From Botryococcus braunii (Eukaryota > Chlorophyta > Trebouxiophyceae), in assembly GCA_002005505.1 (NCBI GenBank), contig MVGU01001442.1, positions 95,001-117,635 of the forward strand: a stretch of DNA of 22,635 nucleotides, written 5' to 3'. Under the pieces are notes generated by a model. It was given only the letters and a program-made list of their open reading frames with translations, did no database searches and was not told where the DNA came from. Position numbers and translations under genes: made by a program. Shown in pieces: positions 8,317 through 19,857 of the stretch; position 1 is the stretch's first letter, and the number at the start of each line of letters is the position of its first letter.

Positions 8317-8434
8317 GCACCTGCGCAGCTGCAGGTGCCAAGTTTAACCTATTTCATTACTAGCTATAGCAGCTAGCTAGCTACTATAGTATGCACTCTG
8401 TACGTATACATAGCTATGTATAGAGTGCATACTA
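8317..8434. other. Hairpin cluster just inside the left subterminal repeats
   Basis: GCACCTGC-GCAGCT-GCAGGTGC (8317-8338) has 8-bp arms. TAGTATGCACTCT (8387-8399) pairs perfectly with AGAGTGCATACTA (8422-8434). The 22-nt region between contains the perfect palindrome ATACATAGCTATGTAT (8406-8421), so the whole can fold as one long stem with a 6-nt bulge. It could be a remnant of a nested miniature element or simply cruciform-prone DNA. Confidence 0.65.
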
Positions 8435-9248
8435 GTTTATTCGTCTATAAGCTTTTAAATAAAGGAATTAGCCACGAAGGCGTATATATTTATCGTATGT
8501 CCGTGCACTTAGGAATACCCACATATTAATGCAGAAACTTAAATGTCAACTTCATTACCAGTTTTGAAGCTACCAGCAAGTAATTAAACTCCATGCAATA
8601 TGTCTTGTTGACTCAGGATCTGCTGGTCTGGCAGCCTCTACAACCTTAATGCAAACTTAAGGGCCGAAACATATGTATACATGGGATACTAACTGCACTC
8701 CCATGTTCATGTAGTGGCTCCCATGTTTTGGCTGCACCCAGGAGAGCTACCATAAAACCTCAGACCCACCCACCTACACTGATGATGTCGCTTTTGACAA
8801 TACTAATAATGCAAGGCTGGTGTCACTTTGTGAGACTGGTACCAGCAGCCACAGATTCCACAGTTGGTGGGTGTACTTGCTTGACAGACAGGAACTTTCC
8901 AATCCTCTGCCGGCATGAAAATTCTGGAAACGGCTCCCGTGCCTGAATGACTCTCTAGTCCTGTAGAGGAAGATCTTCCAAGCTCCATGGGCAGTTGCTG
9001 CGTATTCGATGTTACTGCAAAACCCACACTCCATGTCACTTGCATGGACCACTTTGAAAAGAAAGTTGTGCACAGCGTATGTAAAATCACCATCAGGTCC
9101 TTAACATTGTGCTTCAGCCATGCATGTCGACCTAAGAATGCCAAGTTGTTGATGCCCATCCCGCTCCCACACCCAGGGCTTCGCTGGAGACAAAATATTG
9201 CTCCCAAGCCCCTCACCCAACCCCTCCCAGGCATCAAGAAGCTGCGCG
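8435..9248. other. Element interior, unique sequence, no gene recognised
   Basis: A minus-strand frame of 154 codons (8803-9267) is the longest here. It has no DDE motif, zinc finger or other feature expected of a CACTA transposase. Plus-strand frames are shorter. I see no supported gene. Confidence 0.45.
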
Positions 9249-9690
<442 letters not shown>

Positions 9691-9990
9691 AGTAAGGTAA
9701 GGGTCCTGCACACATGGAGCTTCTTCTTCTGACCTCGGCGCAGCTTCGTTGCGGTGGGTTTCTCCTAACGCTTCCCAGCAACAGTCTCCTGGACAGGATG
9801 GAGGCACAAATGAGGGAAAGGGGAAATATCGTAACAGAAAGGGAGATAGGGGAGAGGGAAGGGAGGTGGAAGGGGGCAAGAGGGAGAGAGTGAAAAGGGG
9901 GGGGGGGGAGAGAGAGGATAAGGGTGAGAGGAGCTGGTAAAGGGGGGTTGGGGGAGGGGGGGGAGCAAACTGTGACAAACAGACATGCAA
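9691..9990. other. Polypurine, G-rich stretch
   Basis: From about 9795 to 9964 the plus strand is almost all purines, with G-runs at 9896-9908 and a cluster of three long G-runs separated by TT and A at 9942-9963. The latter fits the loose sequence rule for a G-quadruplex, and long polypurine tracts can form triplex DNA. No gene is present. Confidence 0.55.
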
Positions 9991-11852
9991 TCGCGTGCAC
10001 GCACGCCACACCCCCCCCCCCCAACACACACACACACATTGCACACGTGGAAAATATGAGGGTTCCATGGATGTTACAGAGATGAAATACCTCTATGAAT
10101 CATCAAGGTCAATTTCTTGTCGCTGCTACCGACTTTGTCATCAGCAAGTTTGCCGTCAGAAACCCATTAGGCGTTTGCAGACTGGTAGATTCTGTTCAAA
10201 TTTGCCGAGTTCCTCGTCTCGGCAGTGCGTAGTGACAGACAATGTGTCTCCATTGCAGCTGTTTTCTCTACCTTTGTACACAGTGATTTGGCCTGCATGT
10301 CAAATACTCGGAGTCAAGTGCGTGCTTGTGTGTCACCTGCATTGAGCAGGTGAATGAACCTGTTGTCCTCAAGTTGTAGCTTAAGAAGCAGTGATGCTGG
10401 CCGACGGGACTTGGAAGCATTACTGCAAGCATTGATACAGTATGCCCCCTGCCCCAAAGTCTTTCTCTTGTATTAGACTTGACAACCCACAATACAAAGA
10501 ATCCCCCTACCCATTGCTATCCTTCTTTAAGAAGGAAGCTAACACACATGGTGAACAAGCACACAATGTGCAAACTGATCTGAATTATGAGTTAAGCCCC
10601 CACATACTGATAGACATGTAAGGCACAGGCTGAAATGCCTCAGGGCCTGCAGCACCTGGACAATGATGCTGCAGCATAGTTCTGCTAGGACCCCAACTCA
10701 ATGAAGCAATGTAATTTGAATAGGTCATTGAAGTAAACACAGTAGAAAGGCACATTATCTGTCCTTACCTTACATTTGGCCAGCCCAGAGGCCTAAACGA
10801 GCCCCAACCTCTGCAAGCCGTGCCTCATCCCTGCTTAGCCGTTTCTTGCCGTGCCAAAACAGCCTCGAAAGCCTTCGTAAAAGCAGTCTAATAACTTATC
10901 CAAGCATGGAATAACTAATACAACAAGATTGGAGAAACAGAAGTTACTCCGGAGCACAAAAATTCAAAATGCAGGCGACGTAGCCGTTGGTGCACGCCCC
11001 ACGCAACTCCGTCGTCAGCTGTTCAATGATAGACATGAGACAAAAATGCTCCACAAACACAAATTTTATCTTCGGAATGTTGGTCTATGTGTTGGTCCAA
11101 CTCACAGAACAATGTTGAACCAATACCGTCTTGGACGTCCCGTGTGTCACGTAACGTGACAGTGTCACGGGAACGGCGAATTGTAGCTGCAGCTGCCCCG
11201 ACCTGTCCCGGACTTGTTTATGTGCCTCCCGTTCGATGTCCTACGGGAGGCTGAAAATATGCAGCTGTGCACTGTATCCTTTGTTTCTACCATTTTCCAG
11301 AATCTGAAGCTGGAGATTGGGAGCAGCTCAGCGGTAACTACCTGAGTTCTAGTTTGCACAGTGTCCGCGCGTTGTCTGTGTGTTGTTTTTGGATAAGCTG
11401 CTTCACGGTTGTTATTTTGAGAAATGTTTTCAAGGATTATGATTTATATGAGTTGTGTTGGATTCAATGAGCTGCTAAAGGGTGCGTCCAGGTAGGTCAC
11501 TTTGGGTTTCGTCAGTCTGTTTTGGCTTTCATGTCTGGCCGGCTAGAAGCAACAAAGAAGATTTCCGGACTTGTTTCTGTTTATATGTATACCAGTGAAC
11601 TACCTGTCTCTTTGCTTGTGTGCCCTGGAAAAGAAACTGTGCTGGGTGAGGGCCCACCTTGCAGGGCTAACTCTGAAAACCTATATCATGCAACAGTTTG
11701 GGGATTATCCAAGCCGGGCCACTCAGGTGCAGAGCAGAGAGGCCAGACCTGCCTGCACAATGAGCGTAAAAGCCGAGGCCATAGCTTCCTACACAAGGAA
11801 CTGCTGCTTTCTACCATGCAGGGGCGCCAGCGCTCACGCCTATTTACCTCTT

Positions 11853-11862
<10 letters not shown>
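9991..11862. other. Element interior, no gene recognised
   Basis: Apart from a C-run/(CA)n patch at 10009-10040 this is complex sequence. Frames do not exceed about 116 codons except those running into the (CT)n tract downstream. No transposase-like motif was found. Hairpins at 11139-11171 and 11225-11250 are listed separately. Confidence 0.45.
11139..11250. other. Two hairpins in element interior
   Basis: GTCACGT-A-ACGTGAC (11146-11160) is nested inside outer arms CCCGTG (11139-11144) and CACGGG (11166-11171). Farther on CCTCCCGT (11225-11232) pairs with ACGGGAGG (11243-11250) around a 10-nt loop. The function is unknown. Confidence 0.5.
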
Positions 11863-12222
<360 letters not shown>

Positions 12223-12624
12223 TTTCTTTTATGTGCTGGGTATGAGCCTTGGGGGTAAATGTGGGGAATCTCGACTGGAGACCAACTTCAAAGTACATCA
12301 GAACCAAGGGATACCCCTGTTCATAGCGTCAGAAGGTTTCCTTATCCAGGGAAAGCAGTTCTTTGGTGCAAACATGGAGCAAGGTTTCTCTGGCTACTGG
12401 CATGGCAAGGGCATCCTTCAACAATAGCAAGGGCATTCAGGTGCACCTGGCTTCTTGGCTTTTCGATTCAGTTTTCCACTAGATTACCTAATTGCAAGGC
12501 AGGTTACAGAGTAGCCGGCTACTTCATTGTTCTTTTAGTATGACTACGGGTCATACTGGTACCTTCATCGGTACCAAAGCGTTGCTGTCGGGGAAAGTTC
12601 TGGTTTACAATCTGTCTTTGACAA
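12223..12624. other. Element interior, no gene seen
   Basis: Complex sequence with short frames only. Two small dyads lie at 12539-12555 (TATGAC...GTCATA) and 12558-12575 (GGTACC-TTCATC-GGTACC). No coding assignment is made. Confidence 0.4.
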
Positions 12625-12673
12625 CCCCCTTGCAAGGGGGATGTAGGGGGAGATAGGCCAAGGGCAATTGCCC

Positions 12674-12679
<6 letters not shown>
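12625..12679. other. Two perfect palindromes before the long (GT)n tract
   Basis: CCCCCTTGCAAGGGGG (12625-12640) is a perfect 16-bp palindrome. At 12656-12679 a perfect 24-bp palindrome consists of GGCCAAGGGCAA followed by its reverse complement. The second ends at the C-run that begins the right arm of the inverted duplication. Confidence 0.75.
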
Positions 12680-13339
<660 letters not shown>

Positions 13340-13610
13340 ATGGGAAACAGGTTGGACATGCATTTTGCATGATGTCCAGATGGCTGTGACCCTTGGACAG
13401 CTGTCATGAGGTGACATTCATCCTTGCAATGGTACTTTCTTGGTCTGGGATTCTTTTGGGAACAATGTGGGATTGGTGTGGGAACGTGGGATCGAGGTGG
13501 GATCGATGTGGGATTGGTGGGATTGCGACTACAAAATCCCACCGAATGTGGGATCGATGTGGGATTCTGGTGGGATCAATGTGGGATTGCCGTGGGATCA
13601 ATCTGGGACC
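13340..13610. repeat. Right subterminal repeat region
   Basis: After about 100 bp of unique sequence, GTGGGAT-type repeats run from about 13444 to the right terminal repeat. There are about ten copies, mostly as GTGGGATCGATGTGGGATT or GTGGGATCAATGTGGGATT, with one inverted ATCCCAC copy near 13536. They mirror the left subterminal array but the region is shorter (about 170 against 450 bp). Confidence 0.85.
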
Positions 13611-13646
13611 GTGGGATCAATGTGGGATAGTTTCGTTCTCCCAGTG
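13611..13646 (-). repeat. Right terminal inverted repeat, CACTA-like element
   Basis: 36 bp ending TTTCGTTCTCCCAGTG, the reverse complement of the left end with one mismatch. It is followed directly by ATA (13647-13649), the second copy of the target duplication, after which the array unit resumes. Confidence 0.92.
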
Positions 13647-13917
13647 ATAATAGCACACCACATCTGGGCTTCCACTGGTGGAATTTGGAGTTCAAAGATT
13701 TCAAGGAAGAGGAGTAGAGGTTTGAGAGGTTGGGACGGAATTGCAGGGCGGAAGTGAGACTCTGGCTTTAGGCGCTAGAGACGGCGGCACATTGTATTGA
13801 AGCTCTTAAGAGGCAGGGCATGACCGCGCCAAGTGGTGCACACTGCCGATACATAGACTAGGCTGTGCATGTCTTTTTCAGCCAGTCGGGGCCTGTGAGC
13901 TCAATTCGATCAATTTA

Positions 13918-14364
13918 ATGGAGATGGGGAAGTTGGAAGATCGGCGTCAGCCGGGTCGCCCCCACAAGCTGCCTTGCGCAAGGCATGCAAGCTTGCAAGA
14001 CAGCTTGCGCAGATTGTGGGCAAAGGAATGCCTGATGGGTGGCGCTTTGAATAGCATTGATGCTGCCATCACCGCTTCTCCAGCCTTAGAGAGTAATATC
14101 AAGCAGCTAGGGGTTTGTGGGGCCGTGATTCCAAGTAAGCTCGGTCAAAAATACGAGAGCAAGAACGTCACTGTGGTTTTGAATTATGGCCTTCCTATGC
14201 TCATCAAGCGCATACTCAGCTTAGCATTTGATAGGACAAGCCTAGTCCATGCATGTCGTTGCCAGTGTCCCCGAAATGCAAGCTCAGGATGTGCCAGCCT
14301 TGTTGAAAGCAAAGCTCCTCCTCCCGCTAGCGCTCTTGCTGCTTTGAGAGTCACACCCCATTAA
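13918..14364 (+). CDS. 148-codon open frame in array unit 1, unrecognised
   Basis: Starts with ATG and encodes 148 residues. The N-terminus is basic, RRQPGRPHK at residues 9-17, containing the GRP core of an AT-hook DNA-binding motif although the flanks are not canonical. The middle is plausibly globular, and the C-terminus is Cys/Ala/Ser/Pro-rich. The frame stays open upstream to about 13810. A pyrimidine-rich CTTTTTCAG at 13873-13881 would be a good 3' splice site, so this may be an internal or last exon with no ATG of its own. AATAAA at 14556-14561 could serve as a polyadenylation signal. The translation is the same in all four complete units, and none of the variable sites I found falls in it. 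No family is recognised; a chance frame cannot be excluded. Confidence 0.35.
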   Translation: MEMGKLEDRRQPGRPHKLPCARHASLQDSLRRLWAKECLMGGALNSIDAAITASPALESNIKQLGVCGAVIPSKLGQKYESKNVTVVLNYGLPMLIKRILSLAFDRTSLVHACRCQCPRNASSGCASLVESKAPPPASALAALRVTPH

Positions 14365-15167
14365 ATGCTGACTCACTGAAGTGTTGCTGCCCATCAACTT
14401 GTATGATGACCCTCTTTTCCACACACAGACATCAACTGCACCAAATCCACAACAATTTGTGGCCAGGCATGGGAGTAGGTTGCCCAAATTACATGACTTT
14501 GTGTTGATTCATTAGTACTAGCCAAAACGGCTATGCGACGAAGGCGCTCTCTTAAAATAAACATCAGATTCCTATGATACTTTCGGTGGATGAGGGGGCA
14601 GTGAATATGAACAATTTTGAAGCAGAGTTAACTAGCAAAATATGCTGGTCCTCCAATTTTTGAGCCATATATGTGAGGCATCACATGTGGGCATGGGATG
14701 GCCATCAACATTGCCATTCGAGTCCAGCCTCGGCAATACCAAGGAAATATGGAGACGAATGCAGTATAGTACGTATTAAAATAGTAAAGAATCATTTTCA
14801 AAGCATACCAAGTCGGTGCTGCCACTTGCCATGGGCCCCATTGCATGGACCCACCCTTGATTTGGAGCAAAAAGTTGAAATTTCTTAACAATATTGCATC
14901 AAAATCCTGATGCAGTACCTTTAAAACATTCACTTGAATTTTTCTCGGTAATGAACGCATTCCGTGTCAGAAATGAGGAAGTAGGGCTGAATGCCCAGGA
15001 TCGGCACCTTGAGAATCGCCGAAAGTAAGAAGCAACTTCTCAAACGTAGCCAATACCACGGAATTAAAATAACTTGTATTATCATTACAATCTCCGTGGT
15101 CGGTGAGCTCCGCAAATGCTCAGACGAGCGATAGTCGAATTCCCGAGGTTTCCTTGCTCCTGCGCGA
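14365..15167. other. Rest of array unit 1, no gene recognised
   Basis: This covers the unit between the 148-codon frame and the next 792-bp segment. Minus-strand frames of 110 codons (14628-14960), 67 codons (14284-14487) and 61 codons (14930-15115) are present in the units but look unremarkable. The 110-codon one is shortened in unit 3 by the single-base deletion, which argues against constraint on it. Confidence 0.45.
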
Positions 15168-15891
15168 CACCCATGACAAGAAGTCTTGTCACAGCGTTAC
15201 TCACGCAAGTCTGGCCTGCAAAACCCCACTTGGCGCTTACAGCCCACAAGCTTCAATATCAAGGTCCTACATGAGCAAGGCAAAACGTGGGTGGAAGCTA
15301 GGCCTACGAGACACAGCCCCTACACACGACCAACGCTTGTTTTCACACACACCAGTTGCACCAACAAGTGGACGTTCACCATATTTCTGAATTGTGGGCC
15401 CCGCAACTCGGCGTAGGGCCCAACAGCACCCCATGAGGGTGCGTCCCCTCCCCTCTGCTCTTCCGCATTCACACGGGCCAGGCTTTCAGCCCAGCCAAAA
15501 CATTCAGAAATACCCCAAAACAATCACGGATTGCTTGAAAATATTGCAGCAAAATGCTACCAAGGTGTCGGGCTCACGGCTTCCTTTCGGACCTTGGGCA
15601 TGCAAAATTCCGTCCCTTCTCCGATGCTCTCCAAACTTCGCACCCCTTCTCCTTGCCACCACGGCCACCCACTGGTATGCCTCTTGCAAAAAGAAAGCCC
15701 TGGGAACGCCCTCTAAAGCTCTTGCAATCAGAGCCCTAACCTCCCCGGGCTTCAAACGGCAAGTCCCACCTGCAAGTTCAGGGCGGTACTGTACCATCTT
15801 TGTCGCGCAGGGCCCACTAGATTTTCTTTGTACTACGGCAACTTGCAGTACGCCTCACACGTGTACTGCCCATGGCCATCAAATCCCCTGA
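15103..15891 (+). pseudogene. Plus-strand frame of unit 2, interrupted by a stop
   Basis: The frame corresponding to the 262-codon frame of unit 4 is split here into 95 and 165 codons, because TCA (Ser) is TGA at 15388-15390. There is no ATG at the start (GTG at 15103), so in a eukaryote it would need an upstream exon. If the frame is ever translated, this copy and that of unit 3 are broken. If it is only antisense to a minus-strand gene, the stop is irrelevant. Confidence 0.2.
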
Positions 15892-15959
15892 TTAAATGTC
15901 TTAAAATGCCGATTTCTGCAGCCCAGATTTGCGCCTGACAAGATTTATTGTCATGGGTG
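15168..15959. mobile_element. 792-bp inverted-repeat segment, unit 2
   Basis: Same ends as the unit 1 copy. Here the left flank is GCGCGA and the right flank ACGACT, sharing only an offset CGA, so no convincing target duplication is seen. It carries G at 15389 and C at 15851. Confidence 0.65.
15504..15797 (-). CDS. Minus-strand 97-codon frame, unit 2 copy
   Basis: Identical in translation to the unit 1 frame at 7201-7494. The companion minus-strand frame is at 15320-15523 with Phe in place of Leu. No family is recognised. Confidence 0.3.
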   Translation of the reverse strand: MVQYRPELAGGTCRLKPGEVRALIARALEGVPRAFFLQEAYQWVAVVARRRGAKFGEHRRRDGILHAQGPKGSREPDTLVAFCCNIFKQSVIVLGYF

Positions 15960-16024
15960 ACGACTCAATCCAACCCTAGGTTTTCCACGTGGGAGGCGAC
16001 TTACTTGAGGGTTTATTTTTTTGC

Positions 16025-16027
16025 ATA
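16025..16027. other. Empty insertion site (ATA) in unit 2
   Basis: GCATAATAGC is uninterrupted here, with a single ATA. It aligns base for base with both flanks of the 5.9-kb element in unit 1 and so defines its target duplication. Confidence 0.92.
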
Positions 16028-16295
16028 ATAGCACACCACATCTGGGCTTCCACTGGTGGAATTTGGAGTTCAAAGATTTCAAGGAAGAGGAGTAGAGGTT
16101 TGAGAGGTTGGGACGGAATTGCAGGGCGGAAGTGAGACTCTGGCTTTAGGCGCTAGAGACGGCGGCACATTGTATTGAAGCTCTTAAGAGGCAGGGCATG
16201 ACCGCGCCAAGTGGTGCACACTGCCGATACATAGACTAGGCTGTGCATGTCTTTTTCAGCCAGTCGGGGCCTGTGAGCTCAATTCGATCAATTTA

Positions 16296-16742
16296 ATGGA
16301 GATGGGGAAGTTGGAAGATCGGCGTCAGCCGGGTCGCCCCCACAAGCTGCCTTGCGCAAGGCATGCAAGCTTGCAAGACAGCTTGCGCAGATTGTGGGCA
16401 AAGGAATGCCTGATGGGTGGCGCTTTGAATAGCATTGATGCTGCCATCACCGCTTCTCCAGCCTTAGAGAGTAATATCAAGCAGCTAGGGGTTTGTGGGG
16501 CCGTGATTCCAAGTAAGCTCGGTCAAAAATACGAGAGCAAGAACGTCACTGTGGTTTTGAATTATGGCCTTCCTATGCTCATCAAGCGCATACTCAGCTT
16601 AGCATTTGATAGGACAAGCCTAGTCCATGCATGTCGTTGCCAGTGTCCCCGAAATGCAAGCTCAGGATGTGCCAGCCTTGTTGAAAGCAAAGCTCCTCCT
16701 CCCGCTAGCGCTCTTGCTGCTTTGAGAGTCACACCCCATTAA
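16296..16742 (+). CDS. 148-codon open frame, unit 2 copy, unrecognised
   Basis: Same translation as the unit 1 copy at 13918-14364, with the same upstream CTTTTTCAG and downstream AATAAA. Here the upstream sequence is continuous with the array unit rather than with the inserted element. Confidence 0.35.
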   Translation: MEMGKLEDRRQPGRPHKLPCARHASLQDSLRRLWAKECLMGGALNSIDAAITASPALESNIKQLGVCGAVIPSKLGQKYESKNVTVVLNYGLPMLIKRILSLAFDRTSLVHACRCQCPRNASSGCASLVESKAPPPASALAALRVTPH

Positions 16743-17480
16743 ATGCTGACTCACTGAAGTGTTGCTGCCCATCAACTTGTATGATGACCCTCTTTTCCAC
16801 ACACAGACATCAACTGCACCAAATCCACAACAATTTGTGGCCAGGCATGGGAGTAGGTTGCCCAAATTACATGACTTTGTGTTGATTCATTAGTACTAGC
16901 CAAAACGGCTATGCGACGAAGGCGCTCTCTTAAAATAAACATCAGATTCCTATGATACTTTCGGTGGATGAGGGGGCAGTGAATATGAACAATTTTGAAG
17001 CAGAGTTAACTAGCAAAATATGCTGGTCCTCCAATTTTTGAGCCATATATGTGAGGCATCACATGTGGGCATGGGATGGCCATCAACATTGCCATTCGAG
17101 TCCAGCCTCGGCAATACCAAGGAAATATGGAGACGAATGCAGTATAGTACGTATTAAAATAGTAAAGAATCATTTTCAAAGCATACCAAGTCGGTGCTGC
17201 CACTTGCCATGGGCCCCATTGCATGGACCCACCCTTGATTTGGAGCAAAAAGTTGAAATTTCTTAACAATATTGCATCAAAATCCTGATGCAGTACCTTT
17301 AAAACATTCACTTGAATTTTTCTCGGTAATGAACGCATTCCGTGTCAGAAATGAGGAAGTAGGGCTGAATGCCCAGGATCGGCACCTTGAGAATCGCCGA
17401 AAGTAAGAAGCAACTTCTCAAACGTAGCCAATACCACGGAATTAAAATAACTTGTATTATCATTACAATCTCCGTGGTCG

Positions 17481-18269
17481 GTGAGCTCCGCAAATGCTCA
17501 GACGAGCGATAGTCGAATTCCCGAGGTTTCCTTGCTCCTGCGCGACACCCATGACAAGAAGTCTTGTCACAGCGTTACTCACGCAAGTCTGGCCTGCAAA
17601 ACCCCACTTGGCGCTTACAGCCCACAAGCTTCAATATCAAGGTCCTACATGAGCAAGGCAAAACGTGGGTGGAAGCTAGGCCTACGAGACACAGCCCCTA
17701 CACACGACCAACGCTTGTTTTCACACACACCAGTTGCACCAACAAGTGGACGTTCACCATATTTCTGAATTGTGGGCCCCGCAACTCGGCGTAGGGCCCA
17801 ACAGCACCCCATGAGGGTGCGTCCCCTCCCCTCTGCTCTTCCGCATTCACACGGGCCAGGCTTTCAGCCCAGCCAAAACATTCAGAAATACCCCAAAACA
17901 ATCACGGATTGCTTGAAAATATTGCAGCAAAATGCTACCAAGGTGTCGGGCTCACGGCTTCCTTTCGGACCTTGGGCATGCAAAATTCCGTCCCTTCTCC
18001 GATGCTCTCCAAACTTCGCACCCCTTCTCCTTGCCACCACGGCCACCCACTGGTATGCCTCTTGCAAAAAGAAAGCCCTGGGAACGCCCTCTAAAGCTCT
18101 TGCAATCAGAGCCCTAACCTCCCCGGGCTTCAAACGGCAAGTCCCACCTGCAAGTTCAGGGCGGTACTGTACCATCTTTGTCGCGCAGGGCCCACTAGAT
18201 TTTCTTTGTACTACGGCAACTTGCAGTACGCCTCACACGTGTACTGCCCATGGCCATCAAATCCCCTGA
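17481..18269 (+). pseudogene. Plus-strand frame of unit 3, interrupted by a stop
   Basis: Split at TGA (17766-17768) exactly as in unit 2. Units 2 and 3 are adjacent, so the shared variant fits one duplicating from the other. Confidence 0.2.
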
Positions 18270-18337
18270 TTAAATGTCTTAAAATGCCGATTTCTGCAGC
18301 CCAGATTTGCGCCTGACAAGATTTATTGTCATGGGTG
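17546..18337. mobile_element. 792-bp inverted-repeat segment, unit 3
   Basis: Same ends and flanks as the unit 2 copy. It shares G at 17767 with unit 2, so the plus-strand frame is interrupted here too. Confidence 0.65.
17882..18175 (-). CDS. Minus-strand 97-codon frame, unit 3 copy
   Basis: Same translation as the other copies. The companion frame lies at 17698-17901. Confidence 0.3.
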   Translation of the reverse strand: MVQYRPELAGGTCRLKPGEVRALIARALEGVPRAFFLQEAYQWVAVVARRRGAKFGEHRRRDGILHAQGPKGSREPDTLVAFCCNIFKQSVIVLGYF

Positions 18338-18402
18338 ACGACTCAATCCAACCCTAGGTTTTCCACGTGGGAGGCGACTTACTTGAGGGTTTATTTTTTT
18401 GC

Positions 18403-18405
18403 ATA
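18403..18405. other. Empty insertion site (ATA) in unit 3
   Basis: Uninterrupted GCATAATAGC, as in unit 2. Confidence 0.92.
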
Positions 18406-18673
18406 ATAGCACACCACATCTGGGCTTCCACTGGTGGAATTTGGAGTTCAAAGATTTCAAGGAAGAGGAGTAGAGGTTTGAGAGGTTGGGACGGAATTGC
18501 AGGGCGGAAGTGAGACTCTGGCTTTAGGCGCTAGAGACGGCGGCACATTGTATTGAAGCTCTTAAGAGGCAGGGCATGACCGCGCCAAGTGGTGCACACT
18601 GCCGATACATAGACTAGGCTGTGCATGTCTTTTTCAGCCAGTCGGGGCCTGTGAGCTCAATTCGATCAATTTA

Positions 18674-19120
18674 ATGGAGATGGGGAAGTTGGAAGATCGG
18701 CGTCAGCCGGGTCGCCCCCACAAGCTGCCTTGCGCAAGGCATGCAAGCTTGCAAGACAGCTTGCGCAGATTGTGGGCAAAGGAATGCCTGATGGGTGGCG
18801 CTTTGAATAGCATTGATGCTGCCATCACCGCTTCTCCAGCCTTAGAGAGTAATATCAAGCAGCTAGGGGTTTGTGGGGCCGTGATTCCAAGTAAGCTCGG
18901 TCAAAAATACGAGAGCAAGAACGTCACTGTGGTTTTGAATTATGGCCTTCCTATGCTCATCAAGCGCATACTCAGCTTAGCATTTGATAGGACAAGCCTA
19001 GTCCATGCATGTCGTTGCCAGTGTCCCCGAAATGCAAGCTCAGGATGTGCCAGCCTTGTTGAAAGCAAAGCTCCTCCTCCCGCTAGCGCTCTTGCTGCTT
19101 TGAGAGTCACACCCCATTAA
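18674..19120 (+). CDS. 148-codon open frame, unit 3 copy, unrecognised
   Basis: Same translation as the unit 1 copy. A one-base deletion near 19695, in a T-run about 575 bp downstream, makes this unit 2377 bp long but does not touch the frame. Confidence 0.35.
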   Translation: MEMGKLEDRRQPGRPHKLPCARHASLQDSLRRLWAKECLMGGALNSIDAAITASPALESNIKQLGVCGAVIPSKLGQKYESKNVTVVLNYGLPMLIKRILSLAFDRTSLVHACRCQCPRNASSGCASLVESKAPPPASALAALRVTPH

Positions 19121-19857
19121 ATGCTGACTCACTGAAGTGTTGCTGCCCATCAACTTGTATGATGACCCTCTTTTCCACACACAGACATCAACTGCACCAA
19201 ATCCACAACAATTTGTGGCCAGGCATGGGAGTAGGTTGCCCAAATTACATGACTTTGTGTTGATTCATTAGTACTAGCCAAAACGGCTATGCGACGAAGG
19301 CGCTCTCTTAAAATAAACATCAGATTCCTATGATACTTTCGGTGGATGAGGGGGCAGTGAATATGAACAATTTTGAAGCAGAGTTAACTAGCAAAATATG
19401 CTGGTCCTCCAATTTTTGAGCCATATATGTGAGGCATCACATGTGGGCATGGGATGGCCATCAACATTGCCATTCGAGTCCAGCCTCGGCAATACCAAGG
19501 AAATATGGAGACGAATGCAGTATAGTACGTATTAAAATAGTAAAGAATCATTTTCAAAGCATACCAAGTCGGTGCTGCCACTTGCCATGGGCCCCATTGC
19601 ATGGACCCACCCTTGATTTGGAGCAAAAAGTTGAAATTTCTTAACAATATTGCATCAAAATCCTGATGCAGTACCTTTAAAACATTCACTTGAATTTTCT
19701 CGGTAATGAACGCATTCCGTGTCAGAAATGAGGAAGTAGGGCTGAATGCCCAGGATCGGCACCTTGAGAATCGCCGAAAGTAAGAAGCAACTTCTCAAAC
19801 GTAGCCAATACCACGGAATTAAAATAACTTGTATTATCATTACAATCTCCGTGGTCG

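Noticed and set aside
14628..14960. 110-codon minus-strand frame in the array unit as a gene
   Set aside because: Unit 3 carries a one-base deletion that alters its start, and its composition and motifs are unremarkable.
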